DNA from: Pseudoflavonifractor sp.
GTDB taxonomy: Bacteria; Bacteroidota; Bacteroidia; Bacteroidales; Muribaculaceae
Assembly: GCA_023667145.1 (NCBI GenBank)
Contig: JAMPAQ010000001.1
Span: 1,112,138-1,176,137 of the forward strand
DNA: 64,000 nucleotides
Direction: 5' to 3'
Shown in pieces: positions 17,873-27,137 of the stretch. The position numbers and the translations under genes are program-made. The notes under the pieces are model-generated. The model had not been told where the DNA came from and ran no database searches. It saw only the letters and a program-made list of their open reading frames with translations. Every line of letters begins with the position of its first letter. Positions within the stretch are counted from its first letter, which is position 1.

Positions 17873-19072
17873 ATGAAAAAGTACCTCGTGACAGGAGCCG
17901 CCGGGTTTATCGGTGCAAACTTCGTGAAATACCTGCTGAAAAAATATGGCGATGATGTCGATATCGTCATACTCGACGCGCTGACATACGCCGGAAACCC
18001 CTTGACCATCAAGGATGAGATGGAGCTGCCCAACGTAACATTTGTCAAGGGTGACATCGGTGACCGCGAGCTTGTGAGCCGGCTGATTGCCGAGCATGAC
18101 CCCGACTTTATCGTCAATTTTGCCGCAGAGAGCCATGTCGACCGCAGCATCACCAATCCGCGCCTGTTCCTTGAGACCAACATACTCGGCACCCAGAACA
18201 TGCTCGACTGTGCCCGCGAGGCTTGGCTGACAGGCAAGGACGACCAGGGGCATCCCACCTACCGCCCCGGCAAGAAGTACCTGCAAATAAGCACCGACGA
18301 GGTATACGGCTCTCTGTCCAAGGACTATGACACGGCACAGCCGCTGACCGTGAGCGACGACGTGGCACGCGTGATTGAGGGACGCAAGAACTTGCAGACA
18401 TTCGGCAAGCACTTCTTCACCGAAGAGACCCCTCTCGCCCCCCGCTCACCATACTCCGCCGCCAAGACAGGTGCCGACCTCATCACCCTCGCCTACCACG
18501 AGACCTACGGATTGCCCGTCAACATCACCCGTTGCAGCAACAACTACGGTCCCTACCACTTCCCCGAGAAGCTGATACCTCTCATCATCAAGAATATCCT
18601 TGAGGGCAAGCAGCTCCCGGTCTACGGCAAGGGCGAGAACGTGCGTGACTGGCTCTACGTCGAGGACCACGCCAAGGCCATCGACATGGTGCTACGCGAC
18701 GGACGCGTGGGCGAGATATACAATGTAGGTGGGTTTAACGAGGAGCAGAACATCAGTATCGTGCGTCTCGTCATCGAGACAATCGCCCGCATCATGCGCG
18801 ACGAACCCCGCTACCGCAGCTTGCTGAAATGCCGTCCCGAGGACATAAACGAGAACCTCATCACCTACGTGACCGACCGCCCGGGCCATGACATGAGATA
18901 TGCCATCGACCCCTCCAAGATAGCCGTGGAGCTTGGATGGTATCCCGAGACACCGTTTACCGAAGGCATCGAGAAGACAATCCGTTGGTATCTTGACAAT
19001 CAGGAGTGGGTCGACAGCGTGACCTCCGGCGACTACCAGCGTTACTACGACGAGATGTACAAGGGCCGTTGA
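17873..19072 (+). CDS. rfbB: dTDP-glucose 4,6-dehydratase
   Basis: This 399-residue SDR-superfamily enzyme converts dTDP-glucose to dTDP-4-keto-6-deoxyglucose. It shows GAAGFIG (residues 8–14) for NAD+ binding, NFAAESHVDRS, the ISTDEVYG motif with the catalytic Thr-Asp-Glu triplet, and YSAAKTGAD with the active Tyr and Lys. It opens a six-gene cluster in which the product would be passed to the FdtA/QdtA-like isomerases and the DegT aminotransferase. No rfbA, rfbC or rfbD lies nearby, so dTDP-glucose must be made elsewhere. Confidence 0.95.
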   Translation: MKKYLVTGAAGFIGANFVKYLLKKYGDDVDIVILDALTYAGNPLTIKDEMELPNVTFVKGDIGDRELVSRLIAEHDPDFIVNFAAESHVDRSITNPRLFLETNILGTQNMLDCAREAWLTGKDDQGHPTYRPGKKYLQISTDEVYGSLSKDYDTAQPLTVSDDVARVIEGRKNLQTFGKHFFTEETPLAPRSPYSAAKTGADLITLAYHETYGLPVNITRCSNNYGPYHFPEKLIPLIIKNILEGKQLPVYGKGENVRDWLYVEDHAKAIDMVLRDGRVGEIYNVGGFNEEQNISIVRLVIETIARIMRDEPRYRSLLKCRPEDINENLITYVTDRPGHDMRYAIDPSKIAVELGWYPETPFTEGIEKTIRWYLDNQEWVDSVTSGDYQRYYDEMYKGR

Positions 19073-19085
19073 GACACAGGCTGCA

Positions 19086-19526
19086 ATGGTACTTGACGAC
19101 GCACATATCATCGACCTGCCGAGGATACAGGATCCCCGTGGCAACCTGTCATTCATCCAGGACCGCGACCACCTGCCATTTGACATAGCGCGTGTCTACT
19201 GGATATATGACGTGCCGGGAGGCAAGTGCCGCCATGGCCATGCGTTCAGGCATAATGCCGAGCTTATCGTGGCTCTTGCCGGCAGCTTTGACGTGGTAAT
19301 ATCGGACGGACAAGACAGCCGGCGCATCCATCTGTCGCGCAGCTATTACGGACTTTACGTGCCGCCGATGACATGGCGTGAGATTGACAACTTCTCGACA
19401 TGCTCGGTTGCGCTGATACTCGCGTCAGAGACGTATGACCCCACCGACTACATCTATGACATTGACGAATACCGCCGCCTCACAGCCGCCATTGGACAAC
19501 GGCCTAACACCAACGGAGATGAGTGA
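19086..19526 (+). CDS. FdtA/QdtA-like sugar 3,4-ketoisomerase cupin (copy 1)
   Basis: This 146-residue WxcM-like cupin (PF05523) resembles the dTDP-4-oxo-6-deoxyhexose 3,4-ketoisomerases that prepare dTDP-3-amino sugars. Conserved parts are RVYWIYDVPGG, the HGHAFRHNAEL strand and the C-terminal Y-I-Y-D-I-D-E-Y. The usual HxH pair of the active site reads His52-Ala-Phe54: the second His is Phe, unlike the next gene. It may have altered specificity or act as a partner subunit (inference). It overlaps copy 2 by 8 nt. Confidence 0.85.
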   Translation: MVLDDAHIIDLPRIQDPRGNLSFIQDRDHLPFDIARVYWIYDVPGGKCRHGHAFRHNAELIVALAGSFDVVISDGQDSRRIHLSRSYYGLYVPPMTWREIDNFSTCSVALILASETYDPTDYIYDIDEYRRLTAAIGQRPNTNGDE

Positions 19527-19968
19527 CAGCCATGCCATATCGAGACTGCGGGACTGCCGGATAGTCAGACTGAGACGCCACACCCACGAGAACGGCTCTC
19601 TGTCGGTGGTGGAGAACACGGCCGAATATCCGTTTGAGGTCCGCCGCGTCTTCTACCTGTATGACATACCGGGAGACTCGGAGCGCGGCGGTCATTCCCA
19701 CCATGAGGCTCAGGAACTTATAATAGCGGCCTCGGGGAGCTTTGACGTGACAATCACCGATGGCCACGAGACACGCCGCGTGCAGCTCAACAGGCCATAC
19801 AACGCGCTCTACATCCCTGCCGGAGTGTGGCGCAACCTCGACAACTTCTCGTCGGGATCAGTGTGTCTCGTGCTTACATCCCTTCCCTACTCCGAGGAGG
19901 ACTATGTGCGCGACTACGACCGATTCAAGAGACTAACAGCCGTAAAAACCCCGATTGATGAGCAATAG
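19519..19968 (+). CDS. FdtA/QdtA-like sugar 3,4-ketoisomerase cupin (copy 2)
   Basis: This 149-residue paralogue of the preceding gene keeps the full catalytic strand [12 protein letters not shown], with His59 and His61 in the expected HxH positions. ATG 19519 is preferred because it overlaps the previous stop; an extension to 19435 would lie inside copy 1. The reaction expected is 3,4-ketoisomerisation of dTDP-4-oxo-6-deoxyglucose, supplying a 3-keto sugar for the aminotransferase downstream. The end overlaps the DegT start by 11 nt, so the genes are coupled. Confidence 0.85.
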   Translation: MSDSHAISRLRDCRIVRLRRHTHENGSLSVVENTAEYPFEVRRVFYLYDIPGDSERGGHSHHEAQELIIAASGSFDVTITDGHETRRVQLNRPYNALYIPAGVWRNLDNFSSGSVCLVLTSLPYSEEDYVRDYDRFKRLTAVKTPIDEQ

Positions 19969-21091
19969 ACGATACACATTTCTCGACCTCGGCAAGATCA
20001 ACGAGCCATATATGGACGCGATAAATGCGGCCATCGACCGGGTCGTCAAGTCGGGTCGGTATATCGGAGGCAGTGAGGTGGAGTCGCTGGAGTGCGAACT
20101 CTCCGACATCACCGGCGTACCATACGCCGTGGGAACCGGCAACGGCCTCGATGCGTTGCGTATGATATTCCGCGCCTATATCGAGATGGGCGAGATGCAC
20201 CCCGGCGACGAGGTTATCGTACCCGCCAACACCTATGTGGCATCAATCCTCGCCGTCACCGACAATGGGCTTACCCCCGTATTTGTGGAGCCATCATCCG
20301 TGACCCTCAATCTCGACCCGCAGCTTGTTGAGGATGCCATCACCCCACGGACAAGAGCCATAATGGCAGTGCATCTCTACGGTCGTGTCTGCTGGGATGA
20401 CCGACTCGCCGACATAGCCCGGCGTCACGGACTTAAAGTCATCGAGGACAACGCACAAGCCATCGGGGCTGTCTCACCGGTCGATGGACTATACGGAGGA
20501 CGGCACACCGGGGCGCTCGGAGACGCAGCGGCCTTCAGCTTCTATCCCACAAAAAACATCGGGGCACTTGGCGATGCCGGTGCAGTCACCACCCACGATC
20601 CAAGGCTTGCCGCCGCCGTGGCAGCCCTGCGCAACTATGGCAGTGACCGACGCTATCACAACATCTACCGTGGATACAACAGCCGCCTTGACCCCATACA
20701 GGCGGCAGTGTTACGGGTCAAGTTGCCCCATCTCGCCGGGGAAAACGCCTTGCGCCGTGAGCTTGCGGCAATATACCAATCAGGCATCAGCAATCCGCAC
20801 GTTATCAAGCCTCTATACACCGATGATGGCTCGATGGTGTGGCATCAGTATGTCGTGCGGGTGACCGACCGCGACTCGTTCCGGGACTATCTCGCGGCCA
20901 GTGGAGTCGAGACCGACATCCACTATGCCACCCCTCCCCATCTGCAACCATGCTATGAGCAATATGCCGGACTGTGGCTCCCGGTGACCGAACGACTTGC
21001 GCGTGAGGTCGTGAGCCTGCCCATAACCCGCTGCACCTCACCGGCTGATGCCGCCGAGATTGCCCGGATAGTCAACAACTATAACCCATAA
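19958..21091 (+). CDS. DegT/DnrJ/EryC1/StrS-family sugar aminotransferase (FdtB/QdtB-like)
   Basis: This 377-residue PLP enzyme has the family motifs [11 protein letters not shown] (phosphate binding), [11 protein letters not shown] with the PLP-contacting Asp, [17 protein letters not shown] with the Schiff-base Lys, and [10 protein letters not shown]. Next to 3,4-ketoisomerases it most likely transaminates a dTDP-3-keto-6-deoxyhexose to a dTDP-3-amino sugar (Fuc3N or Qui3N type; inference). A TTG three bases upstream could also start translation; ATG 19958 is simpler. No N-acetyltransferase follows, unlike in known fdt or qdt clusters. Confidence 0.9.
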   Translation: MSNRRYTFLDLGKINEPYMDAINAAIDRVVKSGRYIGGSEVESLECELSDITGVPYAVGTGNGLDALRMIFRAYIEMGEMHPGDEVIVPANTYVASILAVTDNGLTPVFVEPSSVTLNLDPQLVEDAITPRTRAIMAVHLYGRVCWDDRLADIARRHGLKVIEDNAQAIGAVSPVDGLYGGRHTGALGDAAAFSFYPTKNIGALGDAGAVTTHDPRLAAAVAALRNYGSDRRYHNIYRGYNSRLDPIQAAVLRVKLPHLAGENALRRELAAIYQSGISNPHVIKPLYTDDGSMVWHQYVVRVTDRDSFRDYLAASGVETDIHYATPPHLQPCYEQYAGLWLPVTERLAREVVSLPITRCTSPADAAEIARIVNNYNP

Positions 21092-21104
21092 GCAAGGCCG
21101 ACAG

Positions 21105-22514
21105 ATGAACTTCAACTCAATAGAGTATGCCATCTTTCTACCGTTGGTGTTCATCATCTACTGGTATGCGCTCGGTAACCGCCTGCGGCTTCAAAATCTG
21201 TTCCTCCTTGCGGTCAGCTACCTGTTTTACGGTTGGTGGGACTGGCGCTTCCTCTTGTTGATAGTGGCCACCACCCTGTCGACCTATCTCACGGCAATTG
21301 CCGCGTCGGCGAGCGTGTCACGCGCCGGGGCACGACGATGGACAGCGCTCAACATCGTCCTCAATCTCGGCATACTCGTCACGTTCAAGTACTTCAATTT
21401 CTTTGGTGAGAACCTAACTCGACTGTTCAATCTCTTTGGAGTGGCGCTCGACTGGGTGACGGTAGACATATTGCTGCCTGTCGGCATATCGTTCTACACC
21501 TTCCAGGCCATCAGCTACTCCATCGACGTGTACCGCCGCGACATCCCAGCGACCCGCGACATCATAGGCTTCGCAACCTTTGTCGCGTTTTTTCCCCAGC
21601 TCGTCGCCGGCCCCATCGAACGTGCCACGCAACTGCTTCCGCAGATTCTCGCCCCGCGCCGGTGGGATTACGGCGAGGCGGTAATCGGCATGAGGCAGAT
21701 ACTCTGGGGCCTGGCCAAGAAAATAGCAATCGCCGACTTTTGCGGCTCATACGCGACACGCATTTTCTCTCAGCCCGACTACTATTCCGGCTCAACGCTG
21801 CTGCTGGGGGCTATACTGTTCTCGTTTCAGATATACGGTGATTTCTCAGGCTACAGCGACATCGCCCAAGGCTCGGCAAGGCTGCTTGGCGTAAGGCTGA
21901 TGGACAACTTCCGCTACCCCTATCAGGCGACATCGGTTGCCGACTTCTGGCGACGGTGGCACATCTCGCTCATGACATGGCTCCGCGACTATGTCTACAT
22001 ACCACTCGGCGGCTCCCGGCACGGCATGGATCGCACCATCGTCAATATCGCTGTCGTGTTCCTGTTGTCGGGACTGTGGCATGGAGCCTCGTGGACATTT
22101 GTATTGTGGGGCGCGTGGTGGGCGCTGCTGATGATAGCTGAGCGACTGTCGGGCAGAGTGCATAGACCCCTACCGGCCGACAGCTCCCTGCGTCAACTGC
22201 CACGCATGATTCTCGTGTTTGTCCTCGCGACAATAGGATGGCTCATATTCCGCTCACAATCCGTCTCCGAGCTATGTACCATAGTCAGCAAGATATGCTC
22301 CCCCTCACTACTTGAGTGGGCCACAGGGTTCACACCTCTTGTCGCGGTCGCTATCCTCCTGGTGGTCGAGTGGGTGGGACGCAGGTCGTCGTTTCCCATT
22401 GAGCGGTTGCCCATGCCCGTTTGGTGCCGATGGGCCATCTACTGGGTCCTGCTCGGTGTGATATTGTGGACAACAGAGGATGAGAGCGCCCAATTCATCT
22501 ACTTCCAATTCTGA
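21105..22514 (+). CDS. MBOAT-family O-acyltransferase (AlgI/DltB-like)
   Basis: This 469-residue polytopic membrane protein begins MNFNSIEYAIFLPLVFIIYW, typical of AlgI-like MBOATs, and has RWHISLMTWLRDYVYIPLGG and the catalytic LSGLWHGASW His motif. It would transfer acyl (probably acetyl) groups across or at the membrane to a glycan. The following gene encodes an SGNH-type partner, the usual pairing (AlgI–AlgJ/X). In this cluster the target is plausibly the 3-amino-sugar-containing surface polysaccharide (inference). Confidence 0.92.
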   Translation: MNFNSIEYAIFLPLVFIIYWYALGNRLRLQNLFLLAVSYLFYGWWDWRFLLLIVATTLSTYLTAIAASASVSRAGARRWTALNIVLNLGILVTFKYFNFFGENLTRLFNLFGVALDWVTVDILLPVGISFYTFQAISYSIDVYRRDIPATRDIIGFATFVAFFPQLVAGPIERATQLLPQILAPRRWDYGEAVIGMRQILWGLAKKIAIADFCGSYATRIFSQPDYYSGSTLLLGAILFSFQIYGDFSGYSDIAQGSARLLGVRLMDNFRYPYQATSVADFWRRWHISLMTWLRDYVYIPLGGSRHGMDRTIVNIAVVFLLSGLWHGASWTFVLWGAWWALLMIAERLSGRVHRPLPADSSLRQLPRMILVFVLATIGWLIFRSQSVSELCTIVSKICSPSLLEWATGFTPLVAVAILLVVEWVGRRSSFPIERLPMPVWCRWAIYWVLLGVILWTTEDESAQFIYFQF

Positions 22515-22524
22515 CCTGTGGCGT

Positions 22525-23559
22525 ATGGATAGGAAAAGCCTCAACAAGTTTGTACTGCGTTGCCTGGTGGCAATCTTGCCACTCATCATCATTCTCTCGG
22601 CATACATCGTGCTTGACCCGTTCAGGGTCGTGCGCAATCACGACCCATTCTACGTCCCCGGCAGCCCTCTGCCCTACAACAAAGGATACGCCTCGACCAT
22701 GACCTACCTCAACGGACGGGAGCGATGGAGATACAACGCGTTTATCTTCGGCACATCCCGCACCATCTACCTCCCTGCCGACGAGTGGGCGCGCCATCTG
22801 GGCCCCGATGCGTCGGTCTACCATTTTGACGCTCCAAGCGATACCCCCTCGGGCATTGCCGACAAGCTGCGGCTTATCGACCGTAGCGGCGACTCGATAA
22901 GATATGCCCTCATCGAGATAGCACCATGGGCGCTGGGGGGCAATGAGACAAACGATTTCGCGTTCCGCCGGCCTTGGCAACTGACGGGGACCAAGGCATT
23001 ACCTCACTTTCACTATTCGTTTGTCCGTGACTTTTTCAGGCGCTCCATGTTTGTGGCCCTGATGAGATACTACGCGACAGGACGCATTGAGGAACAGGAC
23101 AAAAAGCTCTTTCAACAGCGCTCGTGGTCTGACAACCCGGTCAACAACGAGACAATCAATGACTCGATAGAGCATCTGATTGCCACAGACCCCGGGAAGT
23201 TCTATGACGAACGGGCTGCGCAGTTTGCCGCCATGCCAAAGACATTCCACTATTGTGACGTACCCATCACTGAGCCGGAGCGCAAGGCCCTTGTCGAGAT
23301 TGCCGGCATACTGCGTCGGCATCACACCGACTATCGCATATTTATCGGCCCCGAGATAAGGCGCACGCTCATGTCGCCCGAGAGCCGGCGCGTGCTCGAC
23401 TCCATATTTGAGCCGTCACGCATAATAGACCTCAGCCTTTACCTGCCGGCGTTCACCGAACCAATGGCATTTTACGACCAGACACACTTTAGGCCGTTCA
23501 TCGGCAAGATGCTGTTGGACACAATGTACCGCGTGCCTGTCAACCCTTTGCCATACTGA
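22525..23559 (+). CDS. SGNH-hydrolase-like partner of the MBOAT acyltransferase
   Basis: This 344-residue protein has one N-terminal membrane helix (about 12–30) and an extracytoplasmic domain. F-G-T-S-R-T with Ser78 fits the SGNH block I serine, and DQTHF near the end gives Asp318 and His321, the D-x-x-H of block V. The start at ATG 22525, 10 nt after the MBOAT stop, is preferred over an upstream codon inside that gene. It likely passes acyl groups from the MBOAT to the polymer, as AlgJ/AlgX do. The Cys-poor extracytoplasmic part shows no other domain. Confidence 0.78.
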   Translation: MDRKSLNKFVLRCLVAILPLIIILSAYIVLDPFRVVRNHDPFYVPGSPLPYNKGYASTMTYLNGRERWRYNAFIFGTSRTIYLPADEWARHLGPDASVYHFDAPSDTPSGIADKLRLIDRSGDSIRYALIEIAPWALGGNETNDFAFRRPWQLTGTKALPHFHYSFVRDFFRRSMFVALMRYYATGRIEEQDKKLFQQRSWSDNPVNNETINDSIEHLIATDPGKFYDERAAQFAAMPKTFHYCDVPITEPERKALVEIAGILRRHHTDYRIFIGPEIRRTLMSPESRRVLDSIFEPSRIIDLSLYLPAFTEPMAFYDQTHFRPFIGKMLLDTMYRVPVNPLPY

Positions 23560-23577
23560 TGCGTCACGATTGGGCCG

Positions 23578-23709
23578 TTAGTTCTGGTAGAGATAGCGCT
23601 TGTTTGAGCGCTTTAAGGTCTTCTCAATCGCCTCAAAATCTGGGTACACCAAGGCCACGGGCCGCCCGTTGCGCTCGACGACTATACACAATCCTGTCGC
23701 GTGATAAGT
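23578..23709 (-). pseudogene. Remnant of the C-terminus of an AMP-binding acyl-CoA ligase
   Basis: A leftward open stretch with no start codon ends in TAA at 23578. It reads VVERNGRPVALVYPDFE followed directly by EKTLKRSNKRYLYQN-stop. Bacteroidetes long-chain acyl-CoA synthetases have both pieces (the V-A-L-V-Y-P-D strand of the C-terminal lid, and a K-T-P-K-R-S-I-K-R-Y/F-L-Y-Q terminus), but separated by tens of residues. The fragment therefore looks like a gene tail with an internal deletion. Identification is from memory of the family ending and is moderate. Confidence 0.5.
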
Positions 23710-23777
23710 TTACCGGCATCACGACAAAACCGTGCGTTTCTATTTGGATTCTTCTCGACAAAACCGGAGCGTATGCT

Positions 23778-23807
23778 TTTGCCTGTGGAGTTAAATGAGT
23801 ACCTTTG
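23778..23807 (+). promoter_or_regulatory. Promoter of the mtaB operon
   Basis: TTTG (23778–23781) and TACCTTTG (23800–23807) are separated by 18 bp and lie 20 nt before the mtaB ATG, an almost textbook Bacteroidetes promoter. Confidence 0.8.
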
Positions 23808-23827
23808 CATGGTAAAAGTACGCGGAG

Positions 23828-25147
23828 ATGATAGACAACAGCACATTCGGCACCCGCACAGCCCTGTTTCACACCCTCGGTTGTAAGCTCAACTTCGCCG
23901 AGACTTCAACGGTGGCACAACTGTTTGCCGACAAAGGCATACGGCGGGTACAGGCCGGCGAGACCCCCGACATCTGCGTGATAAACACATGCAGCGTCAC
24001 CGACCTCGCCGACAAGAAAGGGCGGCAGGCCATCAGGTCGCTCATCAATAGATATCCTGACGCGGTCATCATGGTGACCGGCTGCTACGCGCAGCTTAAG
24101 GGCGAGGAGATTGCCGCCATACCCGGGGTCGACATTGTGGCGGGGACTGACCGCAAGCTGCTGTTGACACAGTATCTTGACCGATGGCTTGAGACCCACG
24201 AGCCTCAGACGCTCGTCACCCCCACAAAGGATATCCGCTCCTTCTTCCCCTCATGCTCACGCGGCGACCGCACCCGCTACTTCCTCAAGGTACAGGACGG
24301 ATGTGACTACTACTGCTCCTACTGCACCATACCGATGGCACGCGGACGCAGTCGCTCGGGCACAATCGACCAGCTTATCGACCAGGCCCGCGAGGTGGCC
24401 CGCGAGGGCGGCAAGGAGATAGTGATAACCGGGGTCAACATCGGTGACTTCGGCAAAGGCCGCGATGACTCGTTCCTCGACTTGATAAGACAGCTCGACA
24501 AAGTAGACGGGATAGAGCGCTACCGCATCTCGTCAATCGAGCCTAACCTGTTGACCGACGACATCATCGACTTCGTAGCCGGTTCCGACAAGTTCATGCC
24601 CCACTTCCACATCCCGCTCCAAAGCGGCAGCGACGAGGTACTCACGTTGATGAGACGCCATTATGACACAGCCCTGTTCCGTGACAAGATAGAGAAAATC
24701 AGAGCCGCTATGCCCGATGCCTTTATCGGGGTAGACCTCATTGTGGGTGCCAGGGGGGAGACCCTTGGGCGGTTTGAGGAGTCACGGGCATTTATCGACA
24801 GCCTCGACATCTCGCGGCTGCACGTGTTCACCTACTCCGAGCGCCCCGGGACACGCGCCTTGACAATCGGATACACCGTACCAAAGGAGGAGCGCCATCG
24901 CCGCACGCGCATAATGTTGGCCCTGTCAGAGCAGAAACTCCGCGACTTCAGCTCACGCTTCGTCGGCACGGACCGCCCCGTGCTGCTCGAACACCCGCGA
25001 CGGGGCCGCCCCATGAGCGGATTTACCGACAACTACCTCAAGATAGAGGTGGCCACGCGTCCCGAGCTGTCCAACAAGGTCGTCCCCGTGAGACTCGGCG
25101 AGCTTATGGATGGCGGCGAGGAGATGAGAGGAGATATACTTATATGA
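23828..25147 (+). CDS. mtaB: tRNA t(6)A37 methylthiotransferase MtaB
   Basis: This 439-residue radical-SAM enzyme converts t6A37 to ms2t6A37 in tRNAs reading ANN codons. It has the N-terminal UPF0004 domain with Cys residues (TLGCKLN, NTCSVT, TGCYAQ) for one 4Fe-4S cluster, the radical-SAM CDYYCSYC cluster, and a short C-terminal TRAM-like region. The HTLGCKLNFAE start and overall length separate MtaB from MiaB and RimO. It heads an operon with envelope acyltransferase and glycosyltransferase genes, an association I cannot explain. Confidence 0.93.
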   Translation: MIDNSTFGTRTALFHTLGCKLNFAETSTVAQLFADKGIRRVQAGETPDICVINTCSVTDLADKKGRQAIRSLINRYPDAVIMVTGCYAQLKGEEIAAIPGVDIVAGTDRKLLLTQYLDRWLETHEPQTLVTPTKDIRSFFPSCSRGDRTRYFLKVQDGCDYYCSYCTIPMARGRSRSGTIDQLIDQAREVAREGGKEIVITGVNIGDFGKGRDDSFLDLIRQLDKVDGIERYRISSIEPNLLTDDIIDFVAGSDKFMPHFHIPLQSGSDEVLTLMRRHYDTALFRDKIEKIRAAMPDAFIGVDLIVGARGETLGRFEESRAFIDSLDISRLHVFTYSERPGTRALTIGYTVPKEERHRRTRIMLALSEQKLRDFSSRFVGTDRPVLLEHPRRGRPMSGFTDNYLKIEVATRPELSNKVVPVRLGELMDGGEEMRGDILI

Positions 25148-25158
25148 TATGACCGGCC

Positions 25159-26124
25159 ATGACTGACAGCAAGGAAGACAAGTGGTACTACCGCATCCTC
25201 GGCGGCATATTGGACGGGGTGGCCCGTCTGCCGTTGGGTGTGCTGTACGTGCTGTCCGACATATTGTTCTTCATCATCTATTACGTCATACGCTACCGCC
25301 GCCGGGTCGTGGCCGACAATATCGCCGGCTCCTTCCCCGAGATGGACAGTAATACACGCCGCAAAGTCGAACGCGACTTCTATCGCCACTTTGCCGACTA
25401 CATCGTTGAGACGATAAAACTGCCCCGCATCACCGACGACGAGATGAGACGGCGCATGGAATTTGTCGATATCGACATCGTCGACCGGCTGTGGGATGAA
25501 GGCCGCTCTATCGCGGCTTACTTCTCCCACTGTGGCAACTGGGAATGGGGCACCTCCATAACCTTGTGGACTAAACGTCCTCCCGAGGTCGGAGGCATAT
25601 TCGCCCAGGTGTACCGCCCGCTGCGCAACCAATGGTTTGACCGCTACTTCCTACATCTGAGGTCACGGTTCCACTCACGATCATTCACCAAGGCTTCGGT
25701 GTTCCGCGACCTTATGAGACTGAGGCGCGAGCCGATTCCATCAATCACGGGATTCATGAGCGACCAGAAGCCGAGCCTCAACGAGCCGCTTCATGTCGTG
25801 AGCTTCCTCAACCGCCCGACAGCCATCATCACCGGCACGGAGACCGTGGCACGTAAACTTGGCATGGCGGTGGTGTACATGGACATGGAGAAACCCCGTC
25901 GCGGACACTACCGCATAACAATGCGGCTCATCACCGAGGACGCATCACAGACCGACCCGCTCTCGGTGACCGACAGTTACGCCTCAATGCTACAGGATAG
26001 CATCAGGCGCACCCCCCATATATGGCTGTGGACCCACAAGCGATGGAAGCATCCCGTCAGCTTTGACCAGGACAACACCGCCAGCAAGACGGTGTCCGAC
26101 AACGATAACAGACAACAGAGATGA
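25159..26124 (+). CDS. Lipid A acyltransferase of the LpxL/HtrB family
   Basis: This 321-residue protein has an N-terminal membrane helix region (about 12–45) and the LpxL/HtrB catalytic motif F-S-H-C-G-N-W-E-W near residue 121 (H-x4-E). It transfers a secondary acyl chain to lipid A at the cytoplasmic side of the inner membrane. The C-terminus is short and polar. It overlaps the following glycosyltransferase start by 4 nt. The LpxL family call is secure; chain specificity cannot be read. Confidence 0.88.
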   Translation: MTDSKEDKWYYRILGGILDGVARLPLGVLYVLSDILFFIIYYVIRYRRRVVADNIAGSFPEMDSNTRRKVERDFYRHFADYIVETIKLPRITDDEMRRRMEFVDIDIVDRLWDEGRSIAAYFSHCGNWEWGTSITLWTKRPPEVGGIFAQVYRPLRNQWFDRYFLHLRSRFHSRSFTKASVFRDLMRLRREPIPSITGFMSDQKPSLNEPLHVVSFLNRPTAIITGTETVARKLGMAVVYMDMEKPRRGHYRITMRLITEDASQTDPLSVTDSYASMLQDSIRRTPHIWLWTHKRWKHPVSFDQDNTASKTVSDNDNRQQR

Positions 26125-27137
26125 AGCCAGTAGGTGTCATAATACTTAATTGGAACGGCGAGAATTTGCTTGACGAATTTCTCCCGCAGGTCATCGCATC
26201 GACCCCCGATGACATCGCCGATATAATCGTGGCCGACAACGGTTCGACCGACGGTAGCCTCACGCTGCTCGCCGACAAGTTCCCTCAGGTGGAGGTCATC
26301 GCTTACAAGGAAAATTACGGCTATGCCGGCGGCTACAACAAGGCGATAGCCGACACGCGGCGGCGCTACACGGTGTTGCTCAACTCCGATGCCGCGCCAC
26401 GCGACGGATGGCTGCGACCGCTTTACGACCACATGGAGTCACATCCCCTTACCGGGGCAGTCCAACCAAAGATACTGTCATACAGCGATCCCACGATGTT
26501 TGAGTACGCCGGTGCATCGGGTGGATTTATCGACCGCAACGGCTACCCCTATTGCCGTGGACGGTTGTTTGACACCGTTGAGCGCGACGAGGGACAGTAC
26601 GACAGCGAGACCCGGGTATTCTGGGCCACCGGGGCCTGCCTCATGGTCAGGTCGGAACTCTATCTTGAGATCGGTGGCCTCGACAGCGACTTTTTCGCCC
26701 ACATGGAGGAGATTGACCTGTGCTGGAGAATACTGCTGGCCGGATATGACATCATGGCCATACCCTCATCAACCGTGCTTCACCTCGGCGGCGGCAGCCT
26801 CCCGGCATCCAATCCGCGCAAGACCTACCTCAACTTCCGCAACAACCTGCTGCTGCTCCATAAAAATCTCCCCGACCGCACACGCCGGACCACACTGATA
26901 CGCCGCCGCCTCTACGACACCATAGCGTGGGCCAAATTTGTCCTGACGCTCGACCTCGCCAACGCCACGGCTATATGGCGCGCCCACCGCGACTTCCGCA
27001 CAATGCGCCGCCACTACAACGTTCACCCCCACCGCGACCTCCTCCACACCACCCCCCGCCGCCCCAACATCATCCTCGACTACTACCTCCGCAGCCGCAA
27101 ATTTTTCTCATCGCTCACACTTCCAAATAATAAATGA
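26121..27137 (+). CDS. Family 2 glycosyltransferase
   Basis: This 338-residue GT2 enzyme opens VGVIILNWNGENLL and shows DNGSTDGS for nucleotide-sugar binding, N-S-D-A as the DxD-like metal site, and E-E-I-D-L-C-W-R as the acceptor-side acidic motif, the rhamnosyltransferase-like subgroup. It has no membrane helix at the N-terminus. Both ends overlap neighbours by 4 nt (ATGA at 26121 and 27134), so it is translated with the acyltransferase and the alkaline-phosphatase-fold enzyme. A role in LPS or surface glycan assembly is inferred from context. Confidence 0.9.
   Translation: MKPVGVIILNWNGENLLDEFLPQVIASTPDDIADIIVADNGSTDGSLTLLADKFPQVEVIAYKENYGYAGGYNKAIADTRRRYTVLLNSDAAPRDGWLRPLYDHMESHPLTGAVQPKILSYSDPTMFEYAGASGGFIDRNGYPYCRGRLFDTVERDEGQYDSETRVFWATGACLMVRSELYLEIGGLDSDFFAHMEEIDLCWRILLAGYDIMAIPSSTVLHLGGGSLPASNPRKTYLNFRNNLLLLHKNLPDRTRRTTLIRRRLYDTIAWAKFVLTLDLANATAIWRAHRDFRTMRRHYNVHPHRDLLHTTPRRPNIILDYYLRSRKFFSSLTLPNNK

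Noticed and set aside
23559..23798. Rightward 79-codon frame after the SGNH gene
   Set aside because: No family resemblance, and the reverse strand of the same stretch encodes a recognisable ligase-tail remnant.
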